In this document: positions 45,825-55,813 of the stretch, one piece after another
Layout: the number at the start of each line of letters is the position of its first letter
How positions within the stretch are numbered: position 1 is the stretch's first letter
Assembly (NCBI RefSeq): GCF_002836505.1
Contig: NZ_PJBF01000042.1
Location: forward strand, 169,607 to 233,606
Reading direction: 5' to 3'
Origin: Psychrobacter sp. Choline-02u-9
GTDB lineage: Bacteria; Pseudomonadota; Gammaproteobacteria; Pseudomonadales; Moraxellaceae
Length of the DNA stretch: 64,000 bases
Made by a program: the position numbers and the translations under genes
Notes under the pieces: model-generated
The model's input: the letters and a program-made list of their open reading frames with translations, nothing else
Databases searched by the model: none
What the model was told of the DNA's origin: nothing

Positions 45825-46440
45825 TTAAGATAAAGATTTGACATAGGTATAGTGTATTATCTGCGGATTTAGGTGGTTAGGATACTGATCAACACGTTGA
45901 TAGCCATTATTATCAGTAGTACTGATAAGTACATAAAGTGTCTGTATGTAATGCATACGTGGTTACGCCCTGTGCCACGAGATAAGTCTCAAATGCCTGA
46001 ATTAGCGTCGCTCCAATACGGTGGCGACGATAGTCAGGATCTACACAGAAGAACTGTAATTCGTTATCAAAATCGACTTTCTTTTGTTTCGCGCCAGCCG
46101 ATTCTTTTTTCTGTAAATCACTTAATACCTGTCGACCTTGATCAGATAAACGCAGCTTGTTTTCTATCTGATCAATAATGGGCTTATCATCGAATGACAA
46201 AGCTTTATGTGGATCTTGTCTAGTGATCCCTATCACCACACCGCAAATAATGTCACCATATTCTGCAACTTGTATAAAAGTAGCATGATGACAGTCTTTA
46301 GCTAGAAATAGGGTAGCCAGTTGCTTTAGAACCTGCTTATCTGTTGCAGTAGTAAATACACTCAAATTCATATTGACGACAAAAAGGTCAACAATGGCTG
46401 CAAAGTCTTCAGGCGTAGCACGACGATACTGTATTGTCAT
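45825..46440 (-). pseudogene. Frameshifted GNAT N-acetyltransferase
   Basis: The intact frame (46440-45913, 175 residues) is a GNAT enzyme with CVDPDYRRHRIGATLIQAFE (acetyl-CoA loop). It ends in LCTYQYY followed by TGA, where GNATs normally continue into the last strand. Deleting one T at 45915 restores the frame through DNNGYQRVDQYPNHL to a TAA at 45825, giving the expected ending. So a single-base insertion truncates the protein by about 30 residues, unless it is a sequencing error. The Met at 46440 starts MTIQYRRATPEDF. Confidence 0.8.
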
Positions 46441-46462
46441 CAGTTGTTCTCATTTATCATTA

Positions 46463-46507
46463 AAAGTACTGGCGTATGCTGATTGACCCAGCATACGCCA
46501 GTACTTT
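46463..46507 (-). terminator. Perfect 19-bp stem terminator of the MBL-fold gene
   Basis: AAAGTACTGGCGTATGCTG (46463-46481) and its exact complement (46489-46507) enclose a seven-base loop. On the minus strand the stem is followed by TTTTAATG, 68 bases after the MBL-fold gene's stop. It also separates that gene from the downstream acetyltransferase. Confidence 0.78.
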
Positions 46508-46574
46508 GCTACTAATATCTGGTTAGTGGGTTTAGTAAAGTATTAGTGTTTTTTACTTAATAGTTGTCCTGTAT

Positions 46575-47450
46575 TTACCACTCTATCTCACCTGTATTGA
46601 CTTGACTGCTCAACTCTAAATCACTTCCTCCGGGCAACGCTGGATAAGCCGATTTCATGGTAGAAATTACTTTTTCTGACTGCTTGGAGTCTTGCTTTTT
46701 TGCCTCATCTAGTGCTTGCTCAAAGGTTTTTAGATAGCTGAGGGTGAAATCAACAGCATAGTCTTTTTTGAGTAGGTTGCCTGAATAGTGACCTGGTATC
46801 ACAAGGTTTGGCTTTAATTGCTTCATTTGTTCTAACGATTGCATCCACTCGCTACGAGCTTCTTTAGTTTGGGTATCCGCAGTCCACACATGCATACCTG
46901 ATGTTACCGACACACCGCCGAAAACAGTTTTTGACTTTGGTACCCACATGTATGCTTGATGGGTTCCCATCTCCTTGATTTCAATTTTGTGACCTTCTAG
47001 GGTCAGTGTAGACTGATCAAGGGTTTGCGGTACTGTGATCTTGGTAGGCGCATGCTTGCCAAGGATTGGACCCCAATGCTTTAATTTTGCATCTTTAGTC
47101 GCCTCAATGTGTTTAATAATAGAAGGGCTAGACATAACCTTCACATTAGGGAAGGCTTTGACTAAAGGCTGAAGACCGAAATAGTAATCTGGATCGCCTG
47201 CCGTGATATAAATCATTTTTAGGTCTTTATTACTTTTTTTGATCATATCAACCAAAGCTTCACCATCTTTGACACCAAACTGTGCATCGAACAAGATAGC
47301 ATCTTTCTCGCCACTTGCCAGCACAGAGGTCACTGGGAAAATAGCATTTTGATCAGGTTTATATGCTTGCAGTTGTAGATCGGCTGCGTTTACTTGGGTT
47401 GCGAGCAGTAGCACACTGGCCGCCATAGAAGCTGTCATTAATTTTTTCAT
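46575..47450 (-). CDS. Secreted MBL-fold protein lacking the HxHxDH zinc motif
   Basis: The 291-residue protein has a signal peptide (to about residue 22, ending VNA-AD) and the MBL fold. At the metal site, where family members read HSHPDHYFG, it reads AGDPDYYFGL. The three His are thus gone but the Asp-Pro-Asp remains. Later elements are kept (GGVSVTSGMHVW, LVIPGHYSG). It may be a non-canonical hydrolase with fewer metals or a binding protein. The divergent LysR gene probably regulates it. The SD AGGTGA lies upstream. Confidence 0.78.
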   Translation of the reverse strand: MKKLMTASMAASVLLLATQVNAADLQLQAYKPDQNAIFPVTSVLASGEKDAILFDAQFGVKDGEALVDMIKKSNKDLKMIYITAGDPDYYFGLQPLVKAFPNVKVMSSPSIIKHIEATKDAKLKHWGPILGKHAPTKITVPQTLDQSTLTLEGHKIEIKEMGTHQAYMWVPKSKTVFGGVSVTSGMHVWTADTQTKEARSEWMQSLEQMKQLKPNLVIPGHYSGNLLKKDYAVDFTLSYLKTFEQALDEAKKQDSKQSEKVISTMKSAYPALPGGSDLELSSQVNTGEIEW

Positions 47451-47528
47451 AGTTCACCTATATTTTCGTTTGAGTAAATAGACCGCGTTAATAGCGGTAT
47501 TCGTTGTTAATGGCTATTCTATTCGATT

Positions 47529-47545
47529 GTATTTCGTTTAAATAC
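47529..47545. promoter_or_regulatory. Inverted repeat between LysR and MBL-fold genes
   Basis: GTATTT-N5-AAATAC lies in the divergent intergenic region, about 50 bases before the LysR start. It fits the T-N11-A pattern of LysR sites, so the neighbouring regulator may bind it. Confidence 0.45.
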
Positions 47546-47597
47546 GCTATAATTCGGCATTTACTGTTTCAGTTTTCGCGCAAATAAGGATGGAGAG

Positions 47598-48491
47598 ATG
47601 GACAGGCTGACCGCGTTGCAGGTGTTTGTTACGATCGTTGAACAAGGTAGCTTGAGCCGTGCCGCGGACAATTTAGACATGTCTAGAGCTAAGGTAACGC
47701 GCTATCTGACAGAGCTTGAGGGTTGGATGGATATGCGCTTATTACATCGCACGACTAGAAGTCTAAGCCTCACTGCACCTGGTGAGCAGACCCTTGAGGT
47801 GGCGTATCAGTTACTTGGATTAACCGACTCGTTGGATCAGATACGCAATCAAAATACTTTGGAGCTAAAAGGACAGTTGAGAATCACGGCCAGCTTTTCG
47901 CTAATTGATAGCCTTCTGATGGATGTGGTTGGTCGCTTTGTTTCTCACTGGCCGCAAACAGCAATTGATATTCTTACCACTGATGATTCGGTCAATTTAG
48001 TTGATGCCCGTATTGACTTGGCGATTCGTATCACCAATGACTTGGAGCCAAATGTCGTTGCCAGACGTATCGGTGAGTGCCACTCTGTCGTATGCGCTGC
48101 CCCTGAGTATTTACAAAAGCGTGGCAGACCTACAGATGTACAGTCGCTTGTACATCACAACTGTCTATCGTTTGCGTATTTTGGACGGTCGGCATGGGTG
48201 TTTGATGGGCCAAATGGTCCAGAGTCTGTTCCTATCTCTGGCAATATCAGCGCCAATATTTCTGAAGTCTTGCTCTCTGCCACGTTGCGTGGACATGGGA
48301 TTAGTTTACAGCCATCTGGCGCAGTCAAATCTTTGATTGCCTCTGGCCAACTTATTGAGTTATTGCCTGAATGGAAACCTAAAACTTTGGGTGTTTATGT
48401 GGTTTATGCCAATCGAAAGCAGGTGACACCACTACAAAGAAAGTTTATTGATTTTCTCGCTGAAGAAATAAAGCGTTCACACTACTGGTAG
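47598..48491 (+). CDS. LysR-family transcriptional regulator
   Basis: The 297-residue regulator has an N-terminal HTH (LTALQVFVTIVEQGSLSRAADNL, recognition helix with SRAKVTRYLTELEGWM) and an effector domain. GGAG lies upstream of the ATG. It is divergent from the MBL-fold gene and likely its regulator; the intergenic inverted repeat supports this. Effector unknown. Confidence 0.9.
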   Translation: MDRLTALQVFVTIVEQGSLSRAADNLDMSRAKVTRYLTELEGWMDMRLLHRTTRSLSLTAPGEQTLEVAYQLLGLTDSLDQIRNQNTLELKGQLRITASFSLIDSLLMDVVGRFVSHWPQTAIDILTTDDSVNLVDARIDLAIRITNDLEPNVVARRIGECHSVVCAAPEYLQKRGRPTDVQSLVHHNCLSFAYFGRSAWVFDGPNGPESVPISGNISANISEVLLSATLRGHGISLQPSGAVKSLIASGQLIELLPEWKPKTLGVYVVYANRKQVTPLQRKFIDFLAEEIKRSHYW

Positions 48492-48675
48492 CAAGTAATG
48501 GATGGATCGATCGGAATGTTTATTTATACTATTTTAAAAACAATACAATAGATCAATAAGAAATTTTATTAAAAAACGTCAGAAAATCTATAGCAGAAAC
48601 TCAAACGGTCAATAGCAACGTTACAATGATGATTACTGACCATCTGATAATGTCTAGACTTCGCTTAATGATTGC

Positions 48676-49332
48676 TTAAGCCTTGATAAAAATAGTCTCT
48701 TCACTTAAGCGTGATTTAGGTATTTTGGCATTAAAGTCTTCATCGCTGCGATAGCCAAACGATACCACTGCTACAGCAGAATATCCTTTGCTACGTAAGT
48801 CGAACTCCGTATCAAGCGCCTGTAAATCAACGCCTTCCATAGGAACAGTATCAATACCTAAGAGACCGCTGCCCAATAATACCGCGCCCATATTTAGATA
48901 TACCTGTTTGGCAAGCCAATGTGCCTCATCTTTGACATCGTAACGATGAATGTCTAAAAATAATTGGCGTGCTTGGTGCATCTGCGTTTTAAACTCTGGC
49001 TGCGCATAGCGACCATCTTGATCTTCTTTTTCTAACACCGCCTGCATATACTCATCGTCGGCATGGATACGAGTACAGAAAACCACCACATGTGAGGCAT
49101 CTAAGACTTTAGGTGTATTAAAATGAAAGGCGCCTTGCGTGCTTTTGGCAATGCGTGCTTTGCCTGCATCATCATCTGCAATGACAAAGCTCCATGGTTG
49201 AATATTGGTACTTGATGGACTCATCTGTAGCATGTCTTTAATCTGCTCAAAATCTTCAGCAGATATCTTTTTATTGGCATCAAATACTTTGGTGCTGTAA
49301 CGCCAGTTTAGTGCTTCATTAATGGTTTTCAT
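48676..49332 (-). CDS. nfsB: NAD(P)H nitroreductase, oxygen-insensitive type (NfsB-like)
   Basis: The 218-residue FMN protein matches NfsB/FRase-I: LNWRYSTKVFDANKKIS, SPSSTNIQPWSFV (FMN binding), LDASHVVVFCTR, QVYLNMGAVLLGSGLLGIDT(x)P(x)EG, VAVVSFGYRS. It reduces nitro compounds, quinones or flavins with NAD(P)H in the cytoplasm. The ATG at 49332 has AAGGA upstream. It stands alone, with about 180 bases to the LysR gene on one side and a long AT-rich gap on the other. Confidence 0.9.
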   Translation of the reverse strand: MKTINEALNWRYSTKVFDANKKISAEDFEQIKDMLQMSPSSTNIQPWSFVIADDDAGKARIAKSTQGAFHFNTPKVLDASHVVVFCTRIHADDEYMQAVLEKEDQDGRYAQPEFKTQMHQARQLFLDIHRYDVKDEAHWLAKQVYLNMGAVLLGSGLLGIDTVPMEGVDLQALDTEFDLRSKGYSAVAVVSFGYRSDEDFNAKIPKSRLSEETIFIKA

Positions 49333-49845
49333 GATTGTCCTTAAGTAAAGTAAGTTTCAGTTTTTTAGTCAGCTGGTAATACAAACGGATTTAACAAACG
49401 GTGCTACTCAATCCTTATTGTTCATCAAGTTAACTGATTAGCCCGTCCTAGTGATGACTCATAATAGTAAAGTTCATACATCGGAACCAGTAGCTGTAAG
49501 AGTAAACACTTTCAATATTATTTTGATAATATGACGTTTTTAATTCATTAAAAGGTTATTTATCACTATACTCAAGTCGGTGATAAGCTTGATCCTAACC
49601 AAAACATTTTGTAATGGAAGAATGTTTTCGATATATTTTAGGAAAAGTAGATTGTGCTAAGGTAGGAGATGTTTTTTGAGTTGTTTGGAAGTATTTTACT
49701 TGTCTACAAACATCTAATACAGATGGTTGAGCTGATTGATTTAAACAGCTTATAAACAGGCGTGATACACCCAATATAGGATGGCCAAGCCTGCTTATAG
49801 GGTTGTTGTTCTTTTATACAGTTCTTATATCGTTGGGAGCTATCG
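49333..49845. other. Intergenic gap, no gene seen
   Basis: About 510 AT-rich bases hold no convincing coding frame, tRNA or repeat. Short open frames over 49704-50008 on both strands overlap the end of the DUF1624 gene and are not credible. The stretch contains the promoter region of the nitroreductase gene. Confidence 0.55.
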
Positions 49846-50994
49846 CTATAAATATTTGAGGATAGTAATGTGTTTGTTGCCATGTTTGAATTTAGCAAAA
49901 GCACGCATTAAAGAATACAGTAAAATGCTCAGTGCAATCGCAATGAACCAAAGTGTACTGACGTCATTTACACCAAAATATTCTCCATGCGTCATACCGA
50001 ACTGTTGAACGGCAAATACATACAGCAGTTTCAATACATAGAGATGTACGATATAAAAAAACATTGGTACAGAACCAATGACTACCAGTGGTTTTATCCA
50101 TGATTTGGTTTCAATCTTTTGGAGCATTACTAATAAGACCAGTCCTATGCCTACATTCCACAATATAAAGAGTAACGATGGTGGATATTTGGTGAGATTC
50201 ATAAAGCTCATGAAGGTTTCACTCAGAGTCGGCATCATCAGCCATGCTTGATCGCCGTATATATTGGCCAGTCGCAGTACTACAAATAACGCGATACTCA
50301 CCATGCCAAATGTAAGTAACGTACGATTTCTCTTTCGCACAGACGTAGAGTCACCGAATACAGATGTACCGATACAATAGCCTAGTATGATAACGCCAAT
50401 CCAAGGCAGTACAGGATAAGAGGTTCTGAAACGAATCACCTCACCAAACTCAATCCAGCCGCGTTCATGAAGTATCAGCCACAGTTGATGCATCATAGGA
50501 ATGTCGGCAAAGGAGACGGTATCTAATAAATTGTGCCCAAATATAATCACTAAGCTCAGTAGCCACAGCCACTTCTTAGGCAGACCAATAACCGCTGAGA
50601 GCGCAATCATACTGAATCCAATCGCCCATATCACTTGGAGGTAAACTACATCAGGTGGAAATTGTGCTGTCCAAGCAAAGTTAATTACAATCAGCTCCAA
50701 AAACACCAAAAAAAGCCCGCGTTTGATTAAAAATTCGCGGGTCATTTGAATACTATTGTGTTTGTGTTGGTACAAATAAGCAGACAGTCCCGTCAGTAAC
50801 ACAAAGACAGGCGCACATAAATGGGCAATCATTCGGCTGAAAAATAGTGGTTCATCCGTTCCTGGTATCAGCATTGGATCAGGAACTTGATGGTGTAAGT
50901 AAAAGGTCTCTCGAACATGATCCACCATCATGATGAGCATCACAAGCCCTCGAAGTGCGTCGATCGCTTGCAACCGTTGAAAAGGTGTCGCCAT
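49846..50994 (-). CDS. DUF1624 / heparan-acetyltransferase-like membrane protein
   Basis: The 382-residue protein starts RLQAIDALRGLVMLIMMVDHVRE, the mark of DUF1624/acyltransferase-like membrane proteins, with LFFSRMIAHLCAPVFVLLTGLSAYLY (catalytic His nearby) and about ten hydrophobic helices. In this family a His passes an acetyl group across the membrane to sugars or lipids. The actual acceptor here is unknown. It has an SD (AAAGG) before the ATG. Confidence 0.85.
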   Translation of the reverse strand: MATPFQRLQAIDALRGLVMLIMMVDHVRETFYLHHQVPDPMLIPGTDEPLFFSRMIAHLCAPVFVLLTGLSAYLYQHKHNSIQMTREFLIKRGLFLVFLELIVINFAWTAQFPPDVVYLQVIWAIGFSMIALSAVIGLPKKWLWLLSLVIIFGHNLLDTVSFADIPMMHQLWLILHERGWIEFGEVIRFRTSYPVLPWIGVIILGYCIGTSVFGDSTSVRKRNRTLLTFGMVSIALFVVLRLANIYGDQAWLMMPTLSETFMSFMNLTKYPPSLLFILWNVGIGLVLLVMLQKIETKSWIKPLVVIGSVPMFFYIVHLYVLKLLYVFAVQQFGMTHGEYFGVNDVSTLWFIAIALSILLYSLMRAFAKFKHGNKHITILKYL

Positions 50995-51154
50995 ACAATA
51001 GCCTTTGTATAGTTAAAACGAAACATTATAACATATCAATTATTAGCTACTACTGATTTAAGTACGCATTTTCGCAGAGGTGCTCACTGATTTGGATGTT
51101 TATGCTTGTCTTAACTTTTTATGCTGTGTCTGACCTAACGATAGCGTACCGCTG

Positions 51155-52129
51155 TTAAAACGGCGCGAAATTATCAGGCTGACTGTGCGTATCAGTCCAA
51201 CGTTGATTGGCATCAATATGACTATTAAGCCCAACTCCTCGTGGTACTTGCATATTATCGCCATATAGCCAAAGCACCATATTGGTACGTTTGCCACTGG
51301 TGATTGGATGTGCGGCATGAGGCACCGAGCCTCTATGAATAATCGCCATGCCAGGTTTAAAAATGGCACGTTTGGTTTGCCCTAAATGGCGATCGACAAA
51401 GTCAACTTCTGATCCAGTAAAGTCTTCGCCTGGCAGATTTAGGTTAATATTCATAGTCACTGCTGAAGCATCAGTATGAAGTTGTAGCGATGTGTCGCCT
51501 GTCGGCTGGTATTGAATTGAGAACCCAAAGGTCTGAGTGTCATAGCCATAAACATTGGCAAATAACAACCGAGCGATAGGGCGCATATATTGATTCATGA
51601 CTCTATGATAAAACGCCTGAAAATTAGGGGTGGCCAAATAGCCTGACGAGCGCGCATCTAGCATAGCCCCATTACTGTTCAATGCGATACCGTAAGGAGG
51701 ACGTATAGGAATGTTAGCGTCTGCGATTGCTTGCAGATAACGGCGCAGCGTTGATAGTTGTGCTGGGTCAAAGAGTTGCCCTTGGTATACGTCAGGTAGT
51801 ATCTCTTGCCATAAGTTTTTAACAGCCGTCTCCGTAGAAGGAGTGCGCCATGCTTGCGTCACTACATCACGTAGAGTTGGATCAAATAATGAGTCATCAA
51901 GTACAGGCAAGTCATGCTCAGTGGTTTCCCATTCTGCCCACGCTTGCTCTAGTAACTGGCTGTTTTGATGCCAGAAATGCTCTACCGATGCTGCACGTCT
52001 CAGCATATCTGATTTTGACGGTAGTGGTAAGTTGCGTGCCTGCTGTAGTGCGCTCTGTTGAGTATCTCCATCATGGTCGCTATAGTGTTGAGTGTCCTGT
52101 GTGCTCGTAGGCCGTATTATAGTATCCAT
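51155..52129 (-). CDS. 2-oxoglutarate/Fe(II)-dependent oxygenase
   Basis: The 324-residue protein has the double-stranded beta-helix fold of 2OG-Fe(II) hydroxylases: iron ligands in QLHTDASAVTMNINLN (His-x-Asp) and HAAHPITSGKRTNMVLW (distal His, with the Arg that binds 2OG). The N-terminal 150 residues are helical and unlike the core. It oxidises an unknown protein or small-molecule substrate. The ATG at 52129 follows GGAG. A LysR gene is divergent with 175 bases between and probably regulates it. Confidence 0.8.
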   Translation of the reverse strand: MDTIIRPTSTQDTQHYSDHDGDTQQSALQQARNLPLPSKSDMLRRAASVEHFWHQNSQLLEQAWAEWETTEHDLPVLDDSLFDPTLRDVVTQAWRTPSTETAVKNLWQEILPDVYQGQLFDPAQLSTLRRYLQAIADANIPIRPPYGIALNSNGAMLDARSSGYLATPNFQAFYHRVMNQYMRPIARLLFANVYGYDTQTFGFSIQYQPTGDTSLQLHTDASAVTMNINLNLPGEDFTGSEVDFVDRHLGQTKRAIFKPGMAIIHRGSVPHAAHPITSGKRTNMVLWLYGDNMQVPRGVGLNSHIDANQRWTDTHSQPDNFAPF

Positions 52130-52304
52130 CGTGTATCTCCAAATGTGTGAGTGAACCTTATAGGTGCATGCTACTATAATTAATGATTTTGATAATCAGC
52201 AGGTTTAGAGAAACAGTTTCAATAATTTTTATATAATGATGAGGCTAGCAGCAGCAAGCGATGGTGGTTGCTAAGTTAGACGCTAATTGAACGAAGGCAT
52301 GACG

Positions 52305-53219
52305 ATGAAAAATTTTCAGGATTTACGTATTTTTATTGAGACCGCTCGCTTAGGTAGCCTATCTGCCTGTGCTCGGCACTTAGATCTGTCGCCTGCCGTT
52401 GTGAGTGCAGCGGTCAAGCGATTAGAAGCGGAAATTGAGACGGTATTATTTGTTCGCTCTACTCGTAGGCTGCGTCTAACTAGCAAGGGTGAGCAATATT
52501 TAAAGCATTGCCGAGATGCGGTGGCTATTTTAGACAACGCTTATGCAGGACTGCATGACAATGATGCTGAGCTGACGGGTACCATTCGGCTGTCGGCATC
52601 ATCAGATTTGGGACGAAACTTAATTTTGCCTTGGTTGGACGATTTTATAGACATTCACCCAAAAGTGACGGTGCAGCTACATATGTCAGACAGCTATGTG
52701 GACTTGTACGGTCAGCAGATTGATTTGGCACTACGTTACGGCGCGCCCAAAGATTCATCACTGGTCGCACTACCTATTGTATTGAATAATCGCCCTATAT
52801 TGTGTGCGTCAAAGGAGTATTTGGGCAAAATTGATAAGGATATTGGTATGCCAAAAATGCCGGAAGATTTATCGCAGCATAATTGCTTACGTTTGGGGCA
52901 TGATGAAAAGTATTTGAGCGAGTGGACTTTTGAGAAAGCGGGAAAGACTAAACGTGTGGCCGTGGATGGCAATCGCAGAAGTAAAGACGGTGACGTTGTG
53001 CGCCGCTGGGCAGTGGCGGGTAAAGGCATCGCATTAAAGTCTCAGTTAGATATAGCCGGCGATTTGAAGGCAGGGAGACTGGTTGAGGTAGAGTTGAACG
53101 GCTGGCAAGTGGCCAACTATCCACTATATTTGATTTGTCCAGAACGGCGATTAATCGATCCACTGTTTAATACGGTCAAAGAATACTTGATTGAACGGGT
53201 AGAGCAGGTGTTAAGGTAA
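52305..53219 (+). CDS. LysR-family transcriptional regulator
   Basis: The 304-residue regulator has an HTH (FQDLRIFIETARLGSLSACARHL, recognition helix SPAVVSAAVKRLEAEI) and an effector domain. The ATG at 52305 is preferred over an upstream TTG (52287) and an ATG (52299) because AAGG lies eight bases before it. It is divergent from the 2OG oxygenase gene and convergent with the PQQ cluster. Confidence 0.9.
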   Translation: MKNFQDLRIFIETARLGSLSACARHLDLSPAVVSAAVKRLEAEIETVLFVRSTRRLRLTSKGEQYLKHCRDAVAILDNAYAGLHDNDAELTGTIRLSASSDLGRNLILPWLDDFIDIHPKVTVQLHMSDSYVDLYGQQIDLALRYGAPKDSSLVALPIVLNNRPILCASKEYLGKIDKDIGMPKMPEDLSQHNCLRLGHDEKYLSEWTFEKAGKTKRVAVDGNRRSKDGDVVRRWAVAGKGIALKSQLDIAGDLKAGRLVEVELNGWQVANYPLYLICPERRLIDPLFNTVKEYLIERVEQVLR

Positions 53220-53301
53220 AACAAAAATTAATGGTTACCCTATTTAATCAGACGAGCAAAACAACAGTCCCTAGACAGTAATTGCTGGATGGCTATTATA
53301 A

Positions 53302-54351
53302 TTATTGCCATACCTTATCAAGCACCGTAAACCAGTTTTTTGACGTTATCTTTTCAATCAGTTGATCAGAGAAGTGCCGTTGCTGCATTCGCTCAATCAA
53401 CATAGAGATTTGACTGATATCAGATAACTCATCAGGTAGTAGGCAACCATCGAAATCAGAGCCAAACCCAACGTGATCTTCGCCTAGATGGTCGATCAGA
53501 TAATCAAGATGGTCGACAATCACATCAAGCGAAGTTTGCGTATTACGTTGCCCATCTGCACGAAGAAACGCCACATCGAAATTCACTCCAACCAAACCAT
53601 CGCTTTGTTTAATAGCAGCCAGCTGCTGATCAGTTAAGTTCCGTGCTTGCTGACAGAGAGTATGTGCGTTTGAATGTGTCGCAACAATAGGCTGGCAGGC
53701 AATCTCTAGCGTATCCCAAAAAGCACGCTCATTCATATGCGACACATCGATCAGCATCTGCTTTTCACTGCATTTAAGAATGAGGTCTTTACCTTGAGTC
53801 GTGAGCCCAGATCCTGTATCTGGAGAGTGCGGAAAGGAAGCATTCAAGCCATCACCGAAGAGGCTCTTTCTATTCCATAGTGGGCCAATGCTTCTGAGTC
53901 CTGCCTCATAAAACACATCCAGCAGGTCAGGCTGTATGGCTAAAAACTCAGCACCTTCCAAATGCAAAACGATGCCCAGTTGCTTATTCTGCTGACAGGC
54001 CTGAATTTGTTCTAACGAGGTGCAAATCTGGATTTGACCATCAGATCTTGCCTGTAGTTGCTGGGCTAGTTTCAATTGTTCACAACAGATATCGACGATT
54101 TCTTGCGGAGTAAAATCTGAATGTGATGGGTTGGCTAATTTGTCAGGTTGGTTGTTTTTCACATAAGCGTAGGGCGGTAAAAATATAGAAAATAATCCGC
54201 CCATCCAATTCGCTTCTTTGCAGCGTTGTAAATCCAAATGTCCCGGTAACGTGCCATAAATAAAGTCATGTACCGGATCGGCAGCTGAACTTAGCCAAAG
54301 GCGAGTCAACAGATCATTATGTCCATCAAATATCACAGGCTGAGCGTTCAT
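53302..54351 (-). CDS. Membrane dipeptidase (M19 family), last gene of the pqq operon
   Basis: The 349-residue zinc dipeptidase has the M19 ligands: His-x-Asp in FDGHNDLLTR, Glu in HLEGAEFL, His in SHMNERAF and HSNAHTL, Asp in VGFGSDFDG. No signal peptide is seen, so it is probably cytoplasmic. It begins three bases after the pqqE stop, so it is co-transcribed with pqqABCDE. A dipeptidase could trim the PqqA peptide remnant to free PQQ's Glu-Tyr-derived core, replacing the usual PqqF protease. That is an inference from position. Confidence 0.85.
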   Translation of the reverse strand: MNAQPVIFDGHNDLLTRLWLSSAADPVHDFIYGTLPGHLDLQRCKEANWMGGLFSIFLPPYAYVKNNQPDKLANPSHSDFTPQEIVDICCEQLKLAQQLQARSDGQIQICTSLEQIQACQQNKQLGIVLHLEGAEFLAIQPDLLDVFYEAGLRSIGPLWNRKSLFGDGLNASFPHSPDTGSGLTTQGKDLILKCSEKQMLIDVSHMNERAFWDTLEIACQPIVATHSNAHTLCQQARNLTDQQLAAIKQSDGLVGVNFDVAFLRADGQRNTQTSLDVIVDHLDYLIDHLGEDHVGFGSDFDGCLLPDELSDISQISMLIERMQQRHFSDQLIEKITSKNWFTVLDKVWQ

Positions 54352-54353
54352 AG

Positions 54354-55520
54354 TTAATCCGTTACCATACGAGTAGGAATCAATTGCTCTTCATTCAGCT
54401 GTTTGTTACTCAGTGATTTAGAATTTTTTGGATTTCTAAACAGTAAATCTTCAAAAGGTACAGGCGTTTCACTATTGATACGTGCCTCCTCGATTAGATA
54501 ATGATAAGGCGATTTGCCACACACAGGATCGGCGTTTTTGGCATCGCCCGTCAGCATAAAGGCTTGGCAACGACAGCCGCCATAATCGCGTTCTTTGTCT
54601 GGGCAGTTTTGGCAGATATCGGGCATCCAGTCATCACCGCGAAACTGATTGAAGCTCGCAGAGTCATACCAAATATCTGACAGTGGTGTATGTCGTACAT
54701 TAGGAAACTGTATTGGCATTTGTCTGGCAGCATGGCAAGGTAGAGCTGTACCGTCTGGGGCCACTGTTAAGAAAATCTTGCCCCAGCCATCCATACAGGG
54801 CTTTGGACGTTCTTCATAATAATCAGGCACCACAAAAATAAGTTTGCATTTGATACCACGTTCTTCGATCTGCTTACGGTATTCATTGGTAATGCGTTCA
54901 GCTCGGACCACTTGCGCTTTGGTTGGTAGCAAACCCTCTATGTTCTCAAACGCCCAACCATAAAACTGACAAATAGCCAACTCAACCGTGTCGGCTTCCA
55001 GCTCTAAGCAGAGATCAATAATCTGGCCAATCTGATCGATGTTTTGCCGATGAATCACAAAGTTAAGCACCATCGGATAGTCGTATTGCTTAACCAGACG
55101 TGACATCTCATACTTTTGCTCAAAGGCATGTTTTGAACCTGCCAAGGCATTATTGACCGTTGGATCACTGGCTTGAAAGCTAATTTGAATATGCTGAAGA
55201 CCTGCTTCTTTTAAACGCGCAATCCGAGCTTCGGTCAATCCCATACCTGACGTAATCAAGTTAGTATAAAAACCTTGATTGTGTGCATAAGCGACCAATT
55301 CTTCTAGGTCTTGACGAACCAGTGGTTCACCGCCAGAAAAACCAAGCTGCACCGCACCCATTTGCCGCGCCTGATCAAACACATCAAACCATTCCTCTGT
55401 CGTTAGCTCATCTTTATACTGAGCATAGTCAATAGGGTTTGAGCAATAAGGGCATTGTAAGGGGCAGCGATAGGTTAGCTCAGCAAGCAGCCATAGCGGT
55501 AGCCCGACTGGCGCAGTCAT
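54354..55520 (-). CDS. pqqE: PQQ synthesis radical-SAM enzyme PqqE
   Basis: PqqE links Glu and Tyr of PqqA by a carbon-carbon bond. The 388-residue protein has the radical-[13 protein letters not shown] cluster near residue 18, [17 protein letters not shown], and a C-terminal SPASM region with [24 protein letters not shown] and CGKSPY for auxiliary Fe-S clusters. It overlaps pqqD (ATGA). It needs PqqD to bring PqqA. Nothing unusual in length or motifs. Confidence 0.95.
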   Translation of the reverse strand: MTAPVGLPLWLLAELTYRCPLQCPYCSNPIDYAQYKDELTTEEWFDVFDQARQMGAVQLGFSGGEPLVRQDLEELVAYAHNQGFYTNLITSGMGLTEARIARLKEAGLQHIQISFQASDPTVNNALAGSKHAFEQKYEMSRLVKQYDYPMVLNFVIHRQNIDQIGQIIDLCLELEADTVELAICQFYGWAFENIEGLLPTKAQVVRAERITNEYRKQIEERGIKCKLIFVVPDYYEERPKPCMDGWGKIFLTVAPDGTALPCHAARQMPIQFPNVRHTPLSDIWYDSASFNQFRGDDWMPDICQNCPDKERDYGGCRCQAFMLTGDAKNADPVCGKSPYHYLIEEARINSETPVPFEDLLFRNPKNSKSLSNKQLNEEQLIPTRMVTD

Positions 55521-55813
55521 ACTAAGTCAATCCAATGTTCACGCTGGGCGACCAGCATATATTCAATGATGTCTTGTTCGATTTCGGGAATATCGCCAAA
55601 CATAGCTTGTACCTTTTGGATAATATCAGCAATGGACGCTTGACCATCAATATGTTGCCCAATGATGCTGGCACTGTCATTGAGCTTAATCATGCCTTCA
55701 GGGTAAAGTAGGACATAGGCGTTTTGCGCAGGCTCAAACTGAAAACGATAACCGTGACGCCATACCGGTACGATGGATTGATCCAGCTCAGGTAAGCTAG
55801 CAGGTATACTCAT
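55517..55813 (-). CDS. pqqD: PqqA peptide chaperone PqqD
   Basis: PqqD (98 residues) is a winged-helix RRE protein that binds the PqqA peptide and hands it to PqqE. Seen: [34 protein letters not shown] and a C-terminal helix. The start overlaps the pqqC stop and the end overlaps the pqqE start, so the three are translationally coupled. A free-standing gene, not fused to pqqC as in some species. Confidence 0.93.
   Translation of the reverse strand: MSIPASLPELDQSIVPVWRHGYRFQFEPAQNAYVLLYPEGMIKLNDSASIIGQHIDGQASIADIIQKVQAMFGDIPEIEQDIIEYMLVAQREHWIDLV

Noticed and set aside
49704..50008. Short open frames at the end of the DUF1624 gene
   Set aside because: They overlap on opposite strands, without SD or recognisable protein character.
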